From assembly GCA_051294375.1 (NCBI GenBank), contig CM119267.1, positions 25,059,783-25,123,782 of the forward strand: a stretch of 64,000 bases of DNA. The letters run 5' to 3'. The stretch is from Paraspadella gotoi. Its lineage: Eukaryota; Chaetognatha. This document shows positions 35,465 to 49,000 of this stretch, in pieces. The number at the start of each line of letters is the position of its first letter. The stretch's first letter is position 1. The position numbers and the translations under genes are program-made. The notes beneath the pieces were generated by a model that saw only the letters and a program-made list of their open reading frames with translations, was not told the origin of the DNA and searched no databases.

Positions 35465-38400
35465 ATGGATTGCTTCGGCCGCAAGTTGCAAGACCTCTTC
35501 CTCAGAGTTGTCTTGCTGGACAATTCGGAGGCGACCGTCTGCGTGGCCAAGAAGCAGAAAGGGCACCATCTGCTGCAGCAAGTGTTCGACCGGGTCAACC
35601 TGGTGGAGACAGAATACTTCGGCCTTCGATACATGGACATTGCCAACCAGACCTATTGGCTGGATGAGGAGAAGTCTATCGGGAGTCAATTGCTACGACG
35701 GAGCAGCAATACCAATACGTTATACCTGAGTGTCAAGTATTATTCACCGGATCCCGGAGAGTTGAAGGAGGAAATAACCAGGTCAGAGTGAGACTTGTTT
35801 TCACGATTTAAAAGTTTTCTTCGTGAAAAACCCGACCCGATCTCGTTTCCTCCCCAAATTCTCAGATACCAATTCTTCCTCCAACTGAAGCGCGACATTC
35901 TGCAAGGCCGACTTCCGGTTGGCGCCGAATCCGCGTCGCAACTTGGCGCTTTCGCAGTTCAGTCCGAACTGGGTGATTACGACGAGCGGCGACACGTCCC
36001 GGGATATGTTTCCGGTGAGGAAAATTGATTGATAAATTGTATCAATAATATAACAATTAGAGTTGATTCCTCTGCGTTGTCTATTCGAGAAATTTAAATG
36101 ATTTTTCCTTTTTTCATTATACCAACTAGAGTTCCGATTCGTGCCCGACCAAACCCCGGAATTAGAGGACGCCGTCGAACGACTTCACGCGACACTGACC
36201 GGCCAGACACCCGAGGACGCCGAGTTGTGCTTTTTGCGTCGCGCCAAGTGGCTGGATCTCTACGGAATCGACACGCACTTGGTTACGGGCGAGGGAAACG
36301 TCGAATACACGATCGGGCTCACTCCAATGGGGGTTATAATTTTGAGGAACCAGACAAAAGTAAATTGAAAACTCTTTGAAATAAATGATGGGGAAAAATT
36401 GTAACTTTCCCTCTTACTAAGGTGGGTTCCTATGCGTGGCCGCGAATCACCAAAATCTCCCTAAAGCGACGTCACTTTTTCCTTCGCGTCCGAGACAAAA
36501 CAAACGAAGACTCAGTCTACGCCTTCGAGGTGGCGTCGAAAACCGCCTGCAAGCATCTCTGGCGCTGCGCCGTCGACCAACACCTCTTCTTCACCGGAAG
36601 GAGCCAAAAGACAGCAGCGCCGCCCGTTGAGAGGAAGGCGCCGCGTTTCGATCGAGCGCCGTCGCGACGCTATCAGCGGCGGAGCGGAGGGCCGATTGGG
36701 TGGGAGGATGACGGCGCCAACGTTGGTGAGTCTTACGTTTAAAATGCGATATTTGATATAATCTAATTTAAGTCTTATTATTTAATATATATCCATCGTT
36801 TTATAAATTTCTTATTTAATCCAGGTCGTAGATACCGAAACGCCAAAAGCCTTTCCCGATTAGATCCCGACGGCCACGACGCCGCCTCTCCGGCGGAAAT
36901 GCCAACGCAACGGATGCTCGCTCCAGCGCCGACGAACGTGATCAACAAGACGCCGACGCATGCGAGGGAAAACATTCGTCAGCGCGACGCCGACCGAGGC
37001 GCCAACGATTCGCCTCGTAGCACGCGCTCGGCACCGTGGGAGGTGGGCGGCACCTCTGGTGGACTTTACACTTCCGGCGAATCTCCCCTCTCTGTCCGAA
37101 GTTCGCGCAGCGGCCGGAACCACCATTCGAAATCCGGTGACCGCGGCCATCGACACCACCGACGGCGGAACGCTTCCGGCGCCGAAAGCGAGGGTGGCGG
37201 TCGGCACCGGAGACGGCGCCACCGGAGAAGGCGCGAACACGGCGGCGACGAAGACGACGACGTAAAAACGAACGAAGACAAAGTTCGAGCAAAAGAGAAC
37301 GAACGAGGAGAATCTGATGAAGAGAGCGAAAAGTCATCGGGAAGCAGAAGGCGCCGTCAGCGGAGATCGCGCGACCCCGGCGGAAGAGATAGCGGCGACG
37401 AGTCTGAATCGTCGCGACGTCGAAGCCGGCGAATTTGTAAATCCGGAGAGTTCGGATCGAGAGAAGGAATTGACGGAGCGACGCGTAAGTCTGCCGCCTC
37501 TCTCGGTGGCATCGCGACGAGGAACGACGAGGCAGGCTCGGAACGTTCTGATCGATCGAGGAGGCGAAGGGCGGCGAATCCGCCCGAAGAAATTCGTCAT
37601 TACATTCACTACGGACTCGTGGAACCGCCGCCGACCGGCGTCGCCATGAACGCGATTCCATACACGAGCGTGGGAGGGAACAACGAAAGAACAGCGTCGG
37701 AATATTCGGCCGTAACCAATCGAACTTCTTTAGCGGCGTCTCGATCGATCGAACGACTCGACGCAACGCTGCCGCTTTCTCCCAATTCAGTCGTCGATGC
37801 CTCCTTTAACTCAGGCGCCGGATGCTCCTCCGTCCTTCTCGACAACTCGGCGTCTTTCCACAACGTCGTCGATTCGAGGGAGGGCGCCGTGAGTCCCGAA
37901 GCCCGATCACCGACAGCGGCATCAAACTCTTCAGCTGCCTTCGTCGCCAGAAATGGACGCGTAAATTTCGAGGAAGATCGAGCGGCTTCGGGAACGACGG
38001 AAGAAGATCAGGCGTCGGGCATCGCGTCGCAGCGCCCGACAACGGCGTCTCCGGCTTCTATGAGAGCGTCGCCGGCCACCGGAAAACGAGGAACCCCGAC
38101 TTCAGTCCCTGACGCCGACGCCCCCGTCGTATATTCGCCGCCAGTGAACAAGAACGCCCAAAACTTGCCATCGGGACAAAGGGGACAATTCGCGGCACAA
38201 TCCAGCGCGACGTCGAACAATCGGCAAATTCCGGTCCATCACTTTCCGGCGACGTCGAGTGCTTCGCCGGTAATTCAGCAGCAGAATCCCTCCCATATCC
38301 AGCAAAATTCTCCCTATCACCAGCAAAGTCCCCAATCTCTATATCGTCCCAACAACCAACAACGCTCATCCGCCACCGCTTCCACAAGCACCTCCTCCCC

Positions 38401-39154
38401 TTCCCCCCTCGCCTCTTCTTCCTCTTCGTACAACGGCAAGGACAGCAACGAAAATTGGCCCTTCACCGGACGACGCCAACCAGATATTCCGAGTCCGGAT
38501 GGCAGCGCCGACGCCGGAGAAAACGCCCGCGGCGAAGCGGAGACGCGGACGGCGCCGCCGCCGACTGCGCCCCGAGAAAAACGCGTCACTTACGCGCCGC
38601 AAGGATTCGTAGTCGGCGTTAATGGCGGCGTCGGTTATACGGACAGTTTAAACAACGGCGTGGGTTTTGCCCGGCCCGGCGGACAACCGGCTTATTATGC
38701 CCGACGAAATTCAATGCTGCTGCAGCAGCAACATAATCGCAATTACGATTTTCACCATCGGCAGCAACAACCGGAAATTCTTCGACACTCTGTTTCTATT
38801 CAAGAATTACAGCAGAAGATTCATCCGAACTCGTTGCGGCAACCGCCACAGCACAAGGCCTTGACTGCAAACCAACATTTCCAGCAGCAGCAAAAGGTTT
38901 TAAATAATCAGTTTCAACAGCATCAACAGCAGCCTCCCTACGGTCTCACGCCATCGATGATATATCTTAACGAAAAAAACGGCAACGTGGCTCCTTATCA
39001 TCCGGCGCAGCCACACCATCAACGGATGCAGCAGCCACAACCCGGTGTCGTCGGGGTTCCTATTTACTACACGGCAGTGCCGCCTTACGCCTCACAAAGA
39101 AGCGGAGGCGCGGATCCTTACGGGGGTGGAGTTCCGACAACGGGATATTATTAG
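35465..39154 (+). CDS. EPB41L4: Band 4.1-like protein 4 (FERM-domain membrane-cytoskeleton adaptor)
   Basis: Links membrane proteins to the cortical cytoskeleton. Five exons: 35465-35781, 35866-36014, 36130-36359, 36422-36725 and 36825-39154; all junctions are GT-AG and phases close, giving 1109 residues. The MDCF start matches the MxCF start of vertebrate EPB41L4A. FERM F1 spans about 1-100 (NLVETEYFGLRY, TYWLD), F2 about 101-215 (YQFFLQLKRDILQGRLP, QSELGDYD, YVSEFRFVPDQ) and F3 about 216-310 (LYGIDTH, GLTPMGVI, WPRITKISLKR, SKTACKHLWRCAV). A 4.1-like-4 signature follows: SAPWE...GGLY near 400 and IPYTSV near 615. The remainder is Ser/Arg-rich, then Gln/His/Pro-rich, ending GGGVPTTGYY. Residues 334-1109 come from one 2.3-kb terminal exon. 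Confidence 0.95.
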
Positions 39155-39859
39155 TCTGGCTTAAACGTGTGAAGGGCTGGGGAAAGCTTATAGAAGTTAA
39201 GAGATTTTTTCAACGATGTTACGAAAGAATAATATTTCTAAAAAAAAATATTTTTCCGCCTTTCTCGCTCTTTTTTACCCTCTTTTAATTTTTGTATCTC
39301 ATTACTAAAGATTTACATACCTTCCGCCATCAGTACTTACCTGCCAAAGAATTGTAAATATTTTCGTGAAAAAAAATATATTATTTAACACATTACTAAA
39401 ATCATTGCAAGACGCCAATCAACTGTCGATTCAAAGAAATATAATTTGAAAAACTTTGAAAACAATGTTTTTTTTATCGGCGTAGAGAGATGTTTGTTAC
39501 GATTGGTTCATGATCAAAAACATCTGTAATTATTAGATTTTTGGTAGATTTTTGATCATTCCACTTCCGTTTTCAAAAATAGGAAACCTAGGTTTTTTTT
39601 GCATAAGAAAATAATAATTAGAAAATATCAATAAAAGGGACACGAAATAAAGGGGCAATTTGTTGAACTGAGCCACCTGGGCAAAAATTCATTTTGTTTT
39701 TCTCGCTCTGATGTGATGGGGAAAAATTTGCGAAGAAAGAAACGGGATAACGGAAGAAAACTTCGATTATGTGAACAAAAAAGTATTTTGTTTCCCGCGC
39801 AGAAGTCCTCGAACTTTCTTTCAGACATCTCCGCCTTATTCTCGCTTCGTCTTGTAAAT

Positions 39860-39899
<40 letters not shown>

Positions 39900-40026
39900 T
39901 TTTATTTATTTATTTAATTTTATTTATTTATTTAATTTTATTTATTTATTTATTTAATTTTATTTATTTCCGCCTCGCCGCCTCATTCTCGCCTCGCCGA
40001 TTTATTGCCGTCCGCCCCTCATTCTC
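39155..40026. other. 3' flank between convergent EPB41L4 and IWS1
   Basis: Holds both 3' UTRs. A possible EPB41L4 poly(A) signal AATAAA is at about 39630, although it is far from the stop codon. An imperfect hairpin (ATGATCAAAAA...TTTTTGATCAT) lies at about 39509-39560. Confidence 0.5.
39857..39968 (-). repeat. (TTTA)n microsatellite giving serial AATAAA signals on the minus strand
   Basis: TTTA tetranucleotide array with occasional TTTAATT interruptions, about 110 bp. Read on the minus strand it contains AATAAA roughly every 4 bp. It begins 59 nt downstream of the IWS1 stop codon and is a likely poly(A) signal cluster. Confidence 0.75.
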
Positions 40027-43000
40027 TCAAAGCGGCATCTTGTTTCCCTCAATGCAAACGGTCATCGCTCTCTGTTGTTTGCTGTTCTTTCTTTTTTCCA
40101 CCATCTTGCGCTGAGCAAGTTCGTAGCGATTGAGGGACTTCTTGGCGGAGCCTCTGTCGGACGGACCATCATCTATCCCCGACTTGGGCCGAATCACGTA
40201 ATCTTTGGACGAGGGCATAGGGACGCGGGCGCGGGCGCACCAGCCAGCGTCACCGGGACGGAGTGCCTGGTAGAAAAATAAGAAAGATTACAGTAAAATT
40301 GTTAGTCAATATCAGGAACAGTGACCAAATAACTAAAATTAACAATCAAACAACCATAGGACAAAATTTAATTTTATCCAAGAAAACGTAGAAGCCAAGT
40401 TTACCTTGTCTTTGCCGGCTAAGCTTTTGTCCAAATCTCTCCGGGGAGTCTTCAAGCCCTCCTCAACCGTTTTCCGGCGCTTGTTATTGAGTTGGTCATA
40501 GTCGCGTTGCTCGCGATCTTCCTTGGAATAGCGCTGGTAGTCGGTGGAGAGATTAAAGATGGGGCGAGACCACTCGTTGATAAGGCGGCCCGCCCGCTCC
40601 TTGTTTTCCCGAGTTTCTTTAGGATGCTTGTACAAGTACATGACTGCTTTGCCGATACCTAAAAACAAAAGATAATGTAAGTATAGAGAAAAAATAAGAA
40701 GAAAACACCCTTTTACTTTGGTTTAGAGAGAAAATAGATACCTCATAGGAGAGATAATTTTAATTTATTTTTATTGTCGCAATCGCTTTACGTTTGCGAC
40801 GATTTTGCTGTGGTTTTGCACATAAGTGGCGTCATCGTCGTTGTCGTTGTCATCAGCATTCCAAATTATAGATCGCCTTTTTTATGATTAAATTTGGGTG
40901 TATGAAGCTGAAAATTTATATACAGTTTCTCATCATCGATGTGCTTAAAATTGAGTCAGGACAGTTATTAAATATGTTTTGTTTACGTTTTATCAAAACA
41001 AACAAATTTTCTCTTTTATTTTTATATTTCTTTCTCTCTCTCTTTTCTCTTTTAATTATAAGTCTCTCTCCCTCTCTCTTTTCCCTAGTCACTGATTCAT
41101 AGGGAAAAAAACGAGTGTGCAGCTGGCTCTGCAGGGGCTTATTCTTTTTCTCTCTTTTCTCCTGCTGCATCTGCTGCTGCCTTTTAATTTATTTCTTTTT
41201 TTCTCTCTCTCTCTACTTTTTTATTTTAAAAAAAAATTGAAATAGGATTAAACTCGTAAAATTAGGCATCGCATTCGTGCATGTTATCATTTGGCTATCG
41301 CAACATCGGGTTTTTATTTTGTTTTTTTTCTCAGGGGCTGCGTCTGCTGATTAGTTTATTTTTTTTACAATGAAATTTTTTTTTCAGAAACTAACTTTAA
41401 TTTTCCTCGGTACTTTATTATTTTTTTTAATTGACAATCGCAAAATATAATTTTTCTTTCTGTTTATAAATTAATTTTCTTTTCTCAATTTTTTTTTCTC
41501 TGGGGCTGCGTCTGCTGATCAGTTTATTTGACAATGACAAAAAAAACAACTTTTTCATTTTTTTCCCCATTTTTTTTCAGAAACTAACTTTAATTTTCCT
41601 CGGTACTTTATTATTTTTTTTAATTGACAATCGCAAAATAGAATTTTTCTTTCTGTTTATAAATTAATTTTCTTTTCTCAATTTTTTTTTCTCTGGGGCT
41701 GCGTCTGCTGATCAGTTTATTTGACCATGACAAAAAAAAAACTTTTTCATTGTTTTTTTTTCAGTAACTTCAATTTTCCTCGGTACTTTATTATTTTTTT
41801 TAATTGACAATCGCAAAATAGAATTTTTTTTGAGACGGTAAGCTCTGTAACTTGAGTACAAATGATAATTTGAAAGAGAGTTTTTGTCTTGTTATCAAGT
41901 ACTCATATGGCTACTACCCCTTCGGTAAGCCATTGCTCTTCGACCACTTTTGGGACATAGCAGTTTATTGTAAAAGTTTACCTTGAGTGGGAATCGAATC
42001 CTACCATTCAATTCTGCGTCAAAGTCTTAGTTTTTAACCACTCGGCTATCTTGTTATTTAAAAAAAAAATCAAAAACCTCAATATAAATTTTGGTTTTTT
42101 TTTTTAGTCGGATCTGCTTTCACCATATCCCGACTCTATAATTCACTTTGTCAGTCCCTCAATCTTGTCGGGCATTCACTTATATCATGTCAGAACATCG
42201 AATTATAATAAATTATGCAAAAAAAAACGATGTCCGTCTCTCCGTCCTTCCCACATTAGCAAAAAACACCAATTACTCGTGATGGGATGGATGGATTGGA
42301 ATGAAATTTTGTGTGTGGGTAAGGAAGTGTGTGATTGAGCTGGATATGAAGTTTCGATGGAATCGTCCGAGCGAAAATGAGTTTAAATGGAAAAAAAATA
42401 TTTTTCACTATTTGAACAACAATTACTCATGAGTGGATGGGGCGATTGACTTAAAATTTTGTATGTGGGTAGAAAAGTGTGTGATTAAGCTGGAAATCAA
42501 GTTTCGATGGAATCGTTAGAGTGGAAAATGGAAAAAAATAAAAAAACGTGTTTCACTAATTGATTATGCTTTTTTCCCTTTTTATATTTAATGTAAGATG
42601 TATTAATTAATCAAATAATCAGTTAATTAGTCAATAATTAATTAATCAGTAAATTAATCAATCAAAACAAACATTTTGGATCAAAATAATTATTTAATTG
42701 CCTAATTAATTAATTAAATTGAATTAATTATTAATTAATTAATGATAATGATCATGGGCAGATCCGACATTGTTTGCTCAAACTTGTTTATGTTACAATG
42801 TGTTATGATCTGTTAAGATCACAAATTGAAAGTCAGAAAACATTACTAAGAATTATCATCGTATTAGCTTATTACCACTTAATTATTGTAGGCAGATCCT
42901 ACATTGTTTACTTAAACTTGTTTTTATGCAAATCGAAAACTTAGATTAGTCTTTTTTTGAAATGATTTCATTCTTTCATTCTCTCAATCATTAGCCTATT

Positions 43001-46000
43001 TATTAATATTGATACAATAGGCGACGAGGTATAAAAACAGTTTCAGTTGTTTCACAATAAGCAACTGGTTAAAAGCAACGTGAAAAAGTTCAACGTCGCG
43101 GCTTAAAGAGGCAACTGCTTCTGACTTTTCCTCAATTTCAAACATTAAAAATAAGCCAGATTTTCAATCTCTTCTTCGTATTAATCGTCGTTGCGATGTT
43201 CCGTCACGAATCGGGAAACTTGAGACTCGGGATATCGAAATCTCTGCCTTCGAACGTTTATTTTTTTATTTCCCCCAAAAAAACTAAAAGCGAATCTACA
43301 GCCGAGTGCCAAGTTCTGATGTCCCAAAATTGGTTGTAGAGCAATGGCTTACCGAAGGGGGAGTAGCCATATGTGTACTCGATATCAAGACAAAAGCTCT
43401 CTTTAAAATTATCATTTGTTCTCGAGTTACAGAGATTGCCGTCTCAGAAATTCTAAACGGATGCTACTGTATCAAACTTTGTCGTCAATCCAGATTTTTC
43501 TTATGCGATTGCGACGATCCTTATGCTTTTAATATTTTTTTTTTCATATATTTTTATGCCTGGAGGATGATGTCAATATTCACTTGCATGGTCATAAACG
43601 TCAGCCTTAAAAGGCAAAATTTATCAGAATAAAATTTTCGAGTTTCTCTAGAAAGATTTCTGACGCGCTAGTGCTAAATATTAAAAAAAAAACGTTTCAT
43701 TGATTTCTTCAAGCATTTACCATAAATGAGTTATGGGTATAACTGAAAGTGATATGTCTCTATATGACGAAAAAATTTTCTTCAAGTTTTATATTAAAAT
43801 TTAAGTATTGTACCAATAGGATTAAGTGAGACACTCCCGCTTTGCCGAAATTTTTATTTAACAAAGATTTGTACTGCGTAGTTCAAATCCTTAGTTCTTT
43901 AACAGTAAAAAAAAGTTATTTTCTTGAATAACGTTTGAAAGAGAAGAGTTTTATTAAATTTTATGCATAATTATTTACACAGCTTTTGTTTAAATCAGAG
44001 TTAAAAGTATAACAGTTTTTTGCATTAAAAGTTTCAATGAAGGCATATGAAATTTTTTATTTTTCTTTTGTAATTTGAAAAAGGAAAGACTGAATTATAT
44101 TTAGATTACCATTAAATTTTCTCTACGCCATAAATTTGCTTGTATTTTTCAGTTAAAGTAAAATACTAACAAAAATTTATGTAGTAGCTTGATAAAATGT
44201 CTTTTTAAATATGAAAAATGATATATACAAAAATGTTTTCAGCTTCATATAAACAGTCTGGACATCTACCATTTTGTCTGTGAAAAAAAAATAGTCATTT
44301 TTCATTAGCTTCAACTGCAAACAAAAAGCTTGACACACTGCTTGTTTATCATAATAAAATTTTTAAAAAATACATAGCTTGCGACATATATTGATAATTG
44401 TAACAATAGGCGCTAACATAGTGGTGAAGGAGATGGAACCGATGATCATTTATTTCCTTATCATCCCTTACTTTTGCCACTTATGAGCAAAACCACAGCA
44501 ATATCGTCGCAAACGCAAAAAAGAATAAAAAGAATAAAAAGAATTTCGCGGAATAGCCCATTGGAAAATGACTGACTTAATGATAGAATTTTTTAGATTT
44601 CTTTACAGCCCCCATTTCACAAGATATAAAAAGTCATGATTATCATTATCAGTATGCCCAGATTATCTGTACCCTTTCTGCAACCTGCATTCCAAATTTT
44701 CTTTTTTCCTTTTCAAATGTATTAAATTAAAAAAATTATTTGAGAGAACGATCGGCGTAGAGGATCGCCATAGAGTATGCCATTGGTAAGCCTTAGTTAC
44801 CCCACTTCCAGATCGAATTTTTAAACTCGATTTTTTTTCCATCTATTCGAGACATAACACTAGCTATTGATTTTATTATTTTTTTATTTCTCACATGATA
44901 TTTTGCGTAATCAGAGAAACGTTCAGCGTGTCAAAAAAATAAGAAAAAAAAAAACAGTAAAACGTTCTGACAAATTTATGGAGGAATCTAGAGAAAACAA
45001 AGTTTGTTTATGTTTACAAACAACGAATTTTATTTTTTAAACGGACATATTTCGACTCTTTTTCGAGTCTTCATCAGCGCAATGTGAATTTATTAACAAT
45101 TTTGTCAAACATTATGATGAAGGGTGAGAAAGAGAAAGAGAGAGAGAGGGAAAGCGTCCAACAAAGAATTGAGTAAAGGATAGTGTTGAAAGCCTTTTAA
45201 TTAATTCGCAAATATTTTGAGAATCGAACACAACCCCCCCCCCAAAATTCTAGGAAAAGAGTTGACCTGATGACTTGAGTCGCTCTGTGTCCTCGATCTT
45301 GAAGTCTCCGAGGATCTTGAGGAGATTCTCGCGGATGTTGAGAGAAGGGAGACTCTTGTCTGGAAGAGGGGCCAACCATTCGGTGATGCCTGTGAGAAAT
45401 TGTATCGGTTCATGCTAATCTTATTTTTTTTAGTATTCTTTGTGATTTACTTGATATAATAATAATAATAAAATCGCAAAGCAAAAATTTGGACCCATGA
45501 CAAATTTTGATACTAAAAAAATCAAATTTGATACTTATGTATCAAATTTGATTTTTTGGCTTAATATATAAAAAAATGAGATGAAATGAATGAAATAAAT
45601 TTATATTTATTTAATTTAAATAAATGAAAGAATTGAGATAAATAAATTCCATTGAATAAATAAATTTAAAAGTATGAACTGAATTAATGGTAAAATGATA
45701 ACATGCGCTACTGCGATGTTCAACATCACGAGTTGGAATCTGATAAAAAATTTTCTTTAATAAAAAATAAAGAGAGAGAGAGAAAGAGAGAGAGAAAGAA
45801 AAAAAAGAGAAAAAGTGAAAAAAAAGAAAGAAAGAAAGAAAGAGAGAGAAAGATTTCAGCCGCTGCAGAGCTCAACTCGTTTTTGGACTAACCAGAAGAG
45901 GCAGTGACTGAGAAAACGAGAGAAAAGAGAAAGAAAGAGACATAAATAGAAGAAATTTGTTTTATTTAAAATATAAACAAACAAGATTTAATATACGACC

Positions 46001-49000
46001 TCATCAGTTTTCAAGGACCTTGATGATGAGAATATATATCTAAATTTTCAGCTTCGCACAAATAATATAATAAGTAAAAAGTTAAAAAAAAACAATCTAT
46101 ATATAATTTTATAATATAGATTAAATAGTAAAACCTTTATAAAATAAAATAAAAAATAGTGAAACAAGTAATTTTGCAAATTTTCATAAAAAAGTTAATC
46201 TATAATTTGGAACACCAACGACAATGACGCCATTTATTGGGACCATCGTAATGAAATCGTTACAAGCGCAAGCGATTCTTACGATAAAAAAAAAATCTTA
46301 AGAGCATAAGGATCGTCGCAATAGCATAAGAAAAATCTGGATTGACGACAAATTTTGATACTAAAAAAAACAAAATTTGAGAAAAGAAAATTAAATTATA
46401 AACAAAGAAAAATTCTATTTTGCGATTGTCAATAAAAAAAAATAATAAAGTACGGAAGAAAATTAAAGTTACAGTTTCTGAAAAATAGCAAAATGATAGC
46501 ATGCACGAATGCGATGCCTAATTTTACGAGTTCAATCCTAATTAAAATTTTTTTTTAAATAAAAACGCAGAGAGAGAGAGAGAGAGAGTGAAAAAAAAAT
46601 AAATGGCGATAATAAAAGTTTTTAGAAGGAAAAAAATAATCAGAGAGAGAGAGAGAGAAAGAAATCAAAAGACAGCAGCAGAAGCAGCAGGAGAAAAAAG
46701 AGAAAAAGAAAGAGCCCCTGCAGAGAAAGAAATCAAAAGGCAGCAGCAGAAGCAGCAGGAGAAAAGAATAAGCCCCTGCAGAGCCAGCTGCAGAGTCGCA
46801 GACTCATTTTTTTCCCCTATGAATCAGTGACTAGGGAAAAGAGAGAGGGAGAGAGACATGTAATTAAAAGAGAAAAGAGAGAGAGAGAGAAATATGAAAA
46901 TAAAAGAGAGAAAATTTGTTTGTTTTGATAAAATGTAAACAAAACATATTTAATAACTGTCCAGACTCAATTTTAAGCACATCAATGATGAGAAGCTGTA
47001 TATAAATTTTCAGCTTCATACAACCAAATTTAATCATAAAAAAGGCGATCTATAATTTGGAGCGCCGACGACAACAACGACGACGACGCCACTTATGGGC
47101 AAAAGCGTTACAATATCGTCGCAAACGCTTAGCGATTGCGACAATAAAAATGTGTGTTATGAACGATCACAATGTGAATACAAATATTTGACCCCTGAGC
47201 CGAGATATGGGCCCCAGGAGGGGTGACCCATAGGGGCAAATTTTTTAAAAATTTTTTGTTTTGAACAGTTGCACAGTCGTTTAATATTTTTAGCCTTTTC
47301 TGCCCCCCCCCGTGGTCCAGCCCAAGGGCCCTGTATTTCTGGTCATGGGTTGAATATCAAAATTCGCTTCGATAGCTCCATTTATATGGTCATTAGGACT
47401 ATATGTAAAATTTCATGAAATTCGATCGGGTAGTTTGGTGGGAACAGATACTTGTGGAAAAGATGGGCTGAAGATGACTATCCGTTACTTCTATAACCCC
47501 CTCTAGCAGCCATGGAACGGGTCCTGGGCTAGGAACCAGGCTTGAGGGTTTGCCACGCCCCCAAGGCGGCTTACGCCCTACCTCACTTACGGCCCTACCT
47601 CACTCTTCCCGCAGGGTAGGTACCGGGTTGGGATTGAACCCGGTACCGAGTGGTCATGAGGTGATGGCTTTACTCAATGAGCCACCGGGTCACAACTGAA
47701 AGTGTCATGCTTATAGGCGGGGTGAACCTAGGCAATGCCCGACTACATACTGGTCACAAATTGTGATAATATTAATTAGCCATCGTCGGGGTTTAGTATT
47801 TATAATATGAAGCCCTCTGTATGCTAAGTTACAGAGAATCATAATTGTGGATAAGGCGCTAAGTGGGCTGAAGATGACTATCCATAACTTCTATAACCCC
47901 CTCTAGCAGACATGGAACGGGTCCTGGGCTTGGAACCAGGCTTGAGGGTTTGCCACGCCCCCAAGGCGGCTTACGGCCGTCCTCACTCTTCCCGCAGGGT
48001 AGGTACCAGGTTGGGATTGAACCCGGTACCTAGTGGTCATGAGCTGATGGCTTTACTCAATGAGCCACCAGGTCACAACTGAAAGAGTCATGCTTATTGG
48101 CGGGGTGAACCTAGGCAATGCCCGACTACATAATTAAGGGAGTCATAATTAGATCAAATATTTGATATATAACAATCAATTTTGAAAAACCTTGTAGATG
48201 AGAAACTTAATCTAAATTTTCAACTTCATATAAATGCACACTTTTATTATAAGGCGATCTATAATTTTGAACGCCGACGAAGCCTACGTTGTTTATTATA
48301 GGAGGCAACGTCGTTCTGAGAAATCGAGGAAGATTTTTTCAATGGAGATTTTCGTTCAAATCTGACTACCAAACAATATAAAAGCTCCTGGGAAAAATTC
48401 CAGTAAAAAATCGATGTAAAAACACTTGATTCTGATCCTGTTGCATCTGAAGGGCTCGCATTTTTTTTCTCTTGTCAAATCATCAACATCTTGATATCAA
48501 ACAAGTCAGAACAAATAGAGTCAAATAGACTGCTTCTATACAAAAAAATTTTTTATCTTTGATTTTATATAGAAATGAAAAGGATTTCTTCCCTTCAAGA
48601 CAATATAAACGTATTTGAGATATGTTCTTGTTCAATAAATGACATTAAATTCAGAAATCCTCTGGCAAAGTGTCTGAAGAGCTGTCAAAATTTTTTTTGG
48701 TTTTATTTAGTTATTTTAATATGATACGATCATGCTAAAGTGAATTAGTCAATTTTGGTAAAATCTTTATTTAAAGTAAAATTAAAATCTTCTATGGCGA
48801 AAATCTTCCAAAGAAAGGGTGGATTTTCCAAAGATTTCGGTTAATATTTTCTATATTTATGGTCGGATTTTTATGAAACTTAACAATAGCAATATTGCCA
48901 TCATTCTACATTGGCTGGTATAAGAATATATTAAATAAACCTCTGGCTTATTTTGTCAAAGCTTAGTCCTATTTATTAGGACCATCGTCCCAAAATCGTC

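Larger units (their letters stand above)
41831..43448. mobile_element. F3 DNA-transposon-like element with ~130-bp terminal inverted repeats
   Basis: Left terminus TGAGACGGTAAGCTCTGTAA; right terminus reverse-complements to TGAGACGGCAATCTCTGTAA. The match continues inward for about 130 bp (to 41965 and from about 43310), including AAATGATAATTT and GGCTTACCGAAGGGG/CCCCTTCGGTAAGCC. The interior carries a tRNA-like segment and a reversed F2, with no readable transposase, so this copy is non-autonomous. Confidence 0.75.
40773..43518 (-). mobile_element. F1 element (reverse), interrupted by F3
   Basis: Outer ends ATTGTCGCAATCGC (40773) and GCGATTGCGACGAT (43505-43518). F1 body 40773-41830 and 43449-43518; the insertion in between is F3. 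Lies in IWS1 intron 4. Confidence 0.75.
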
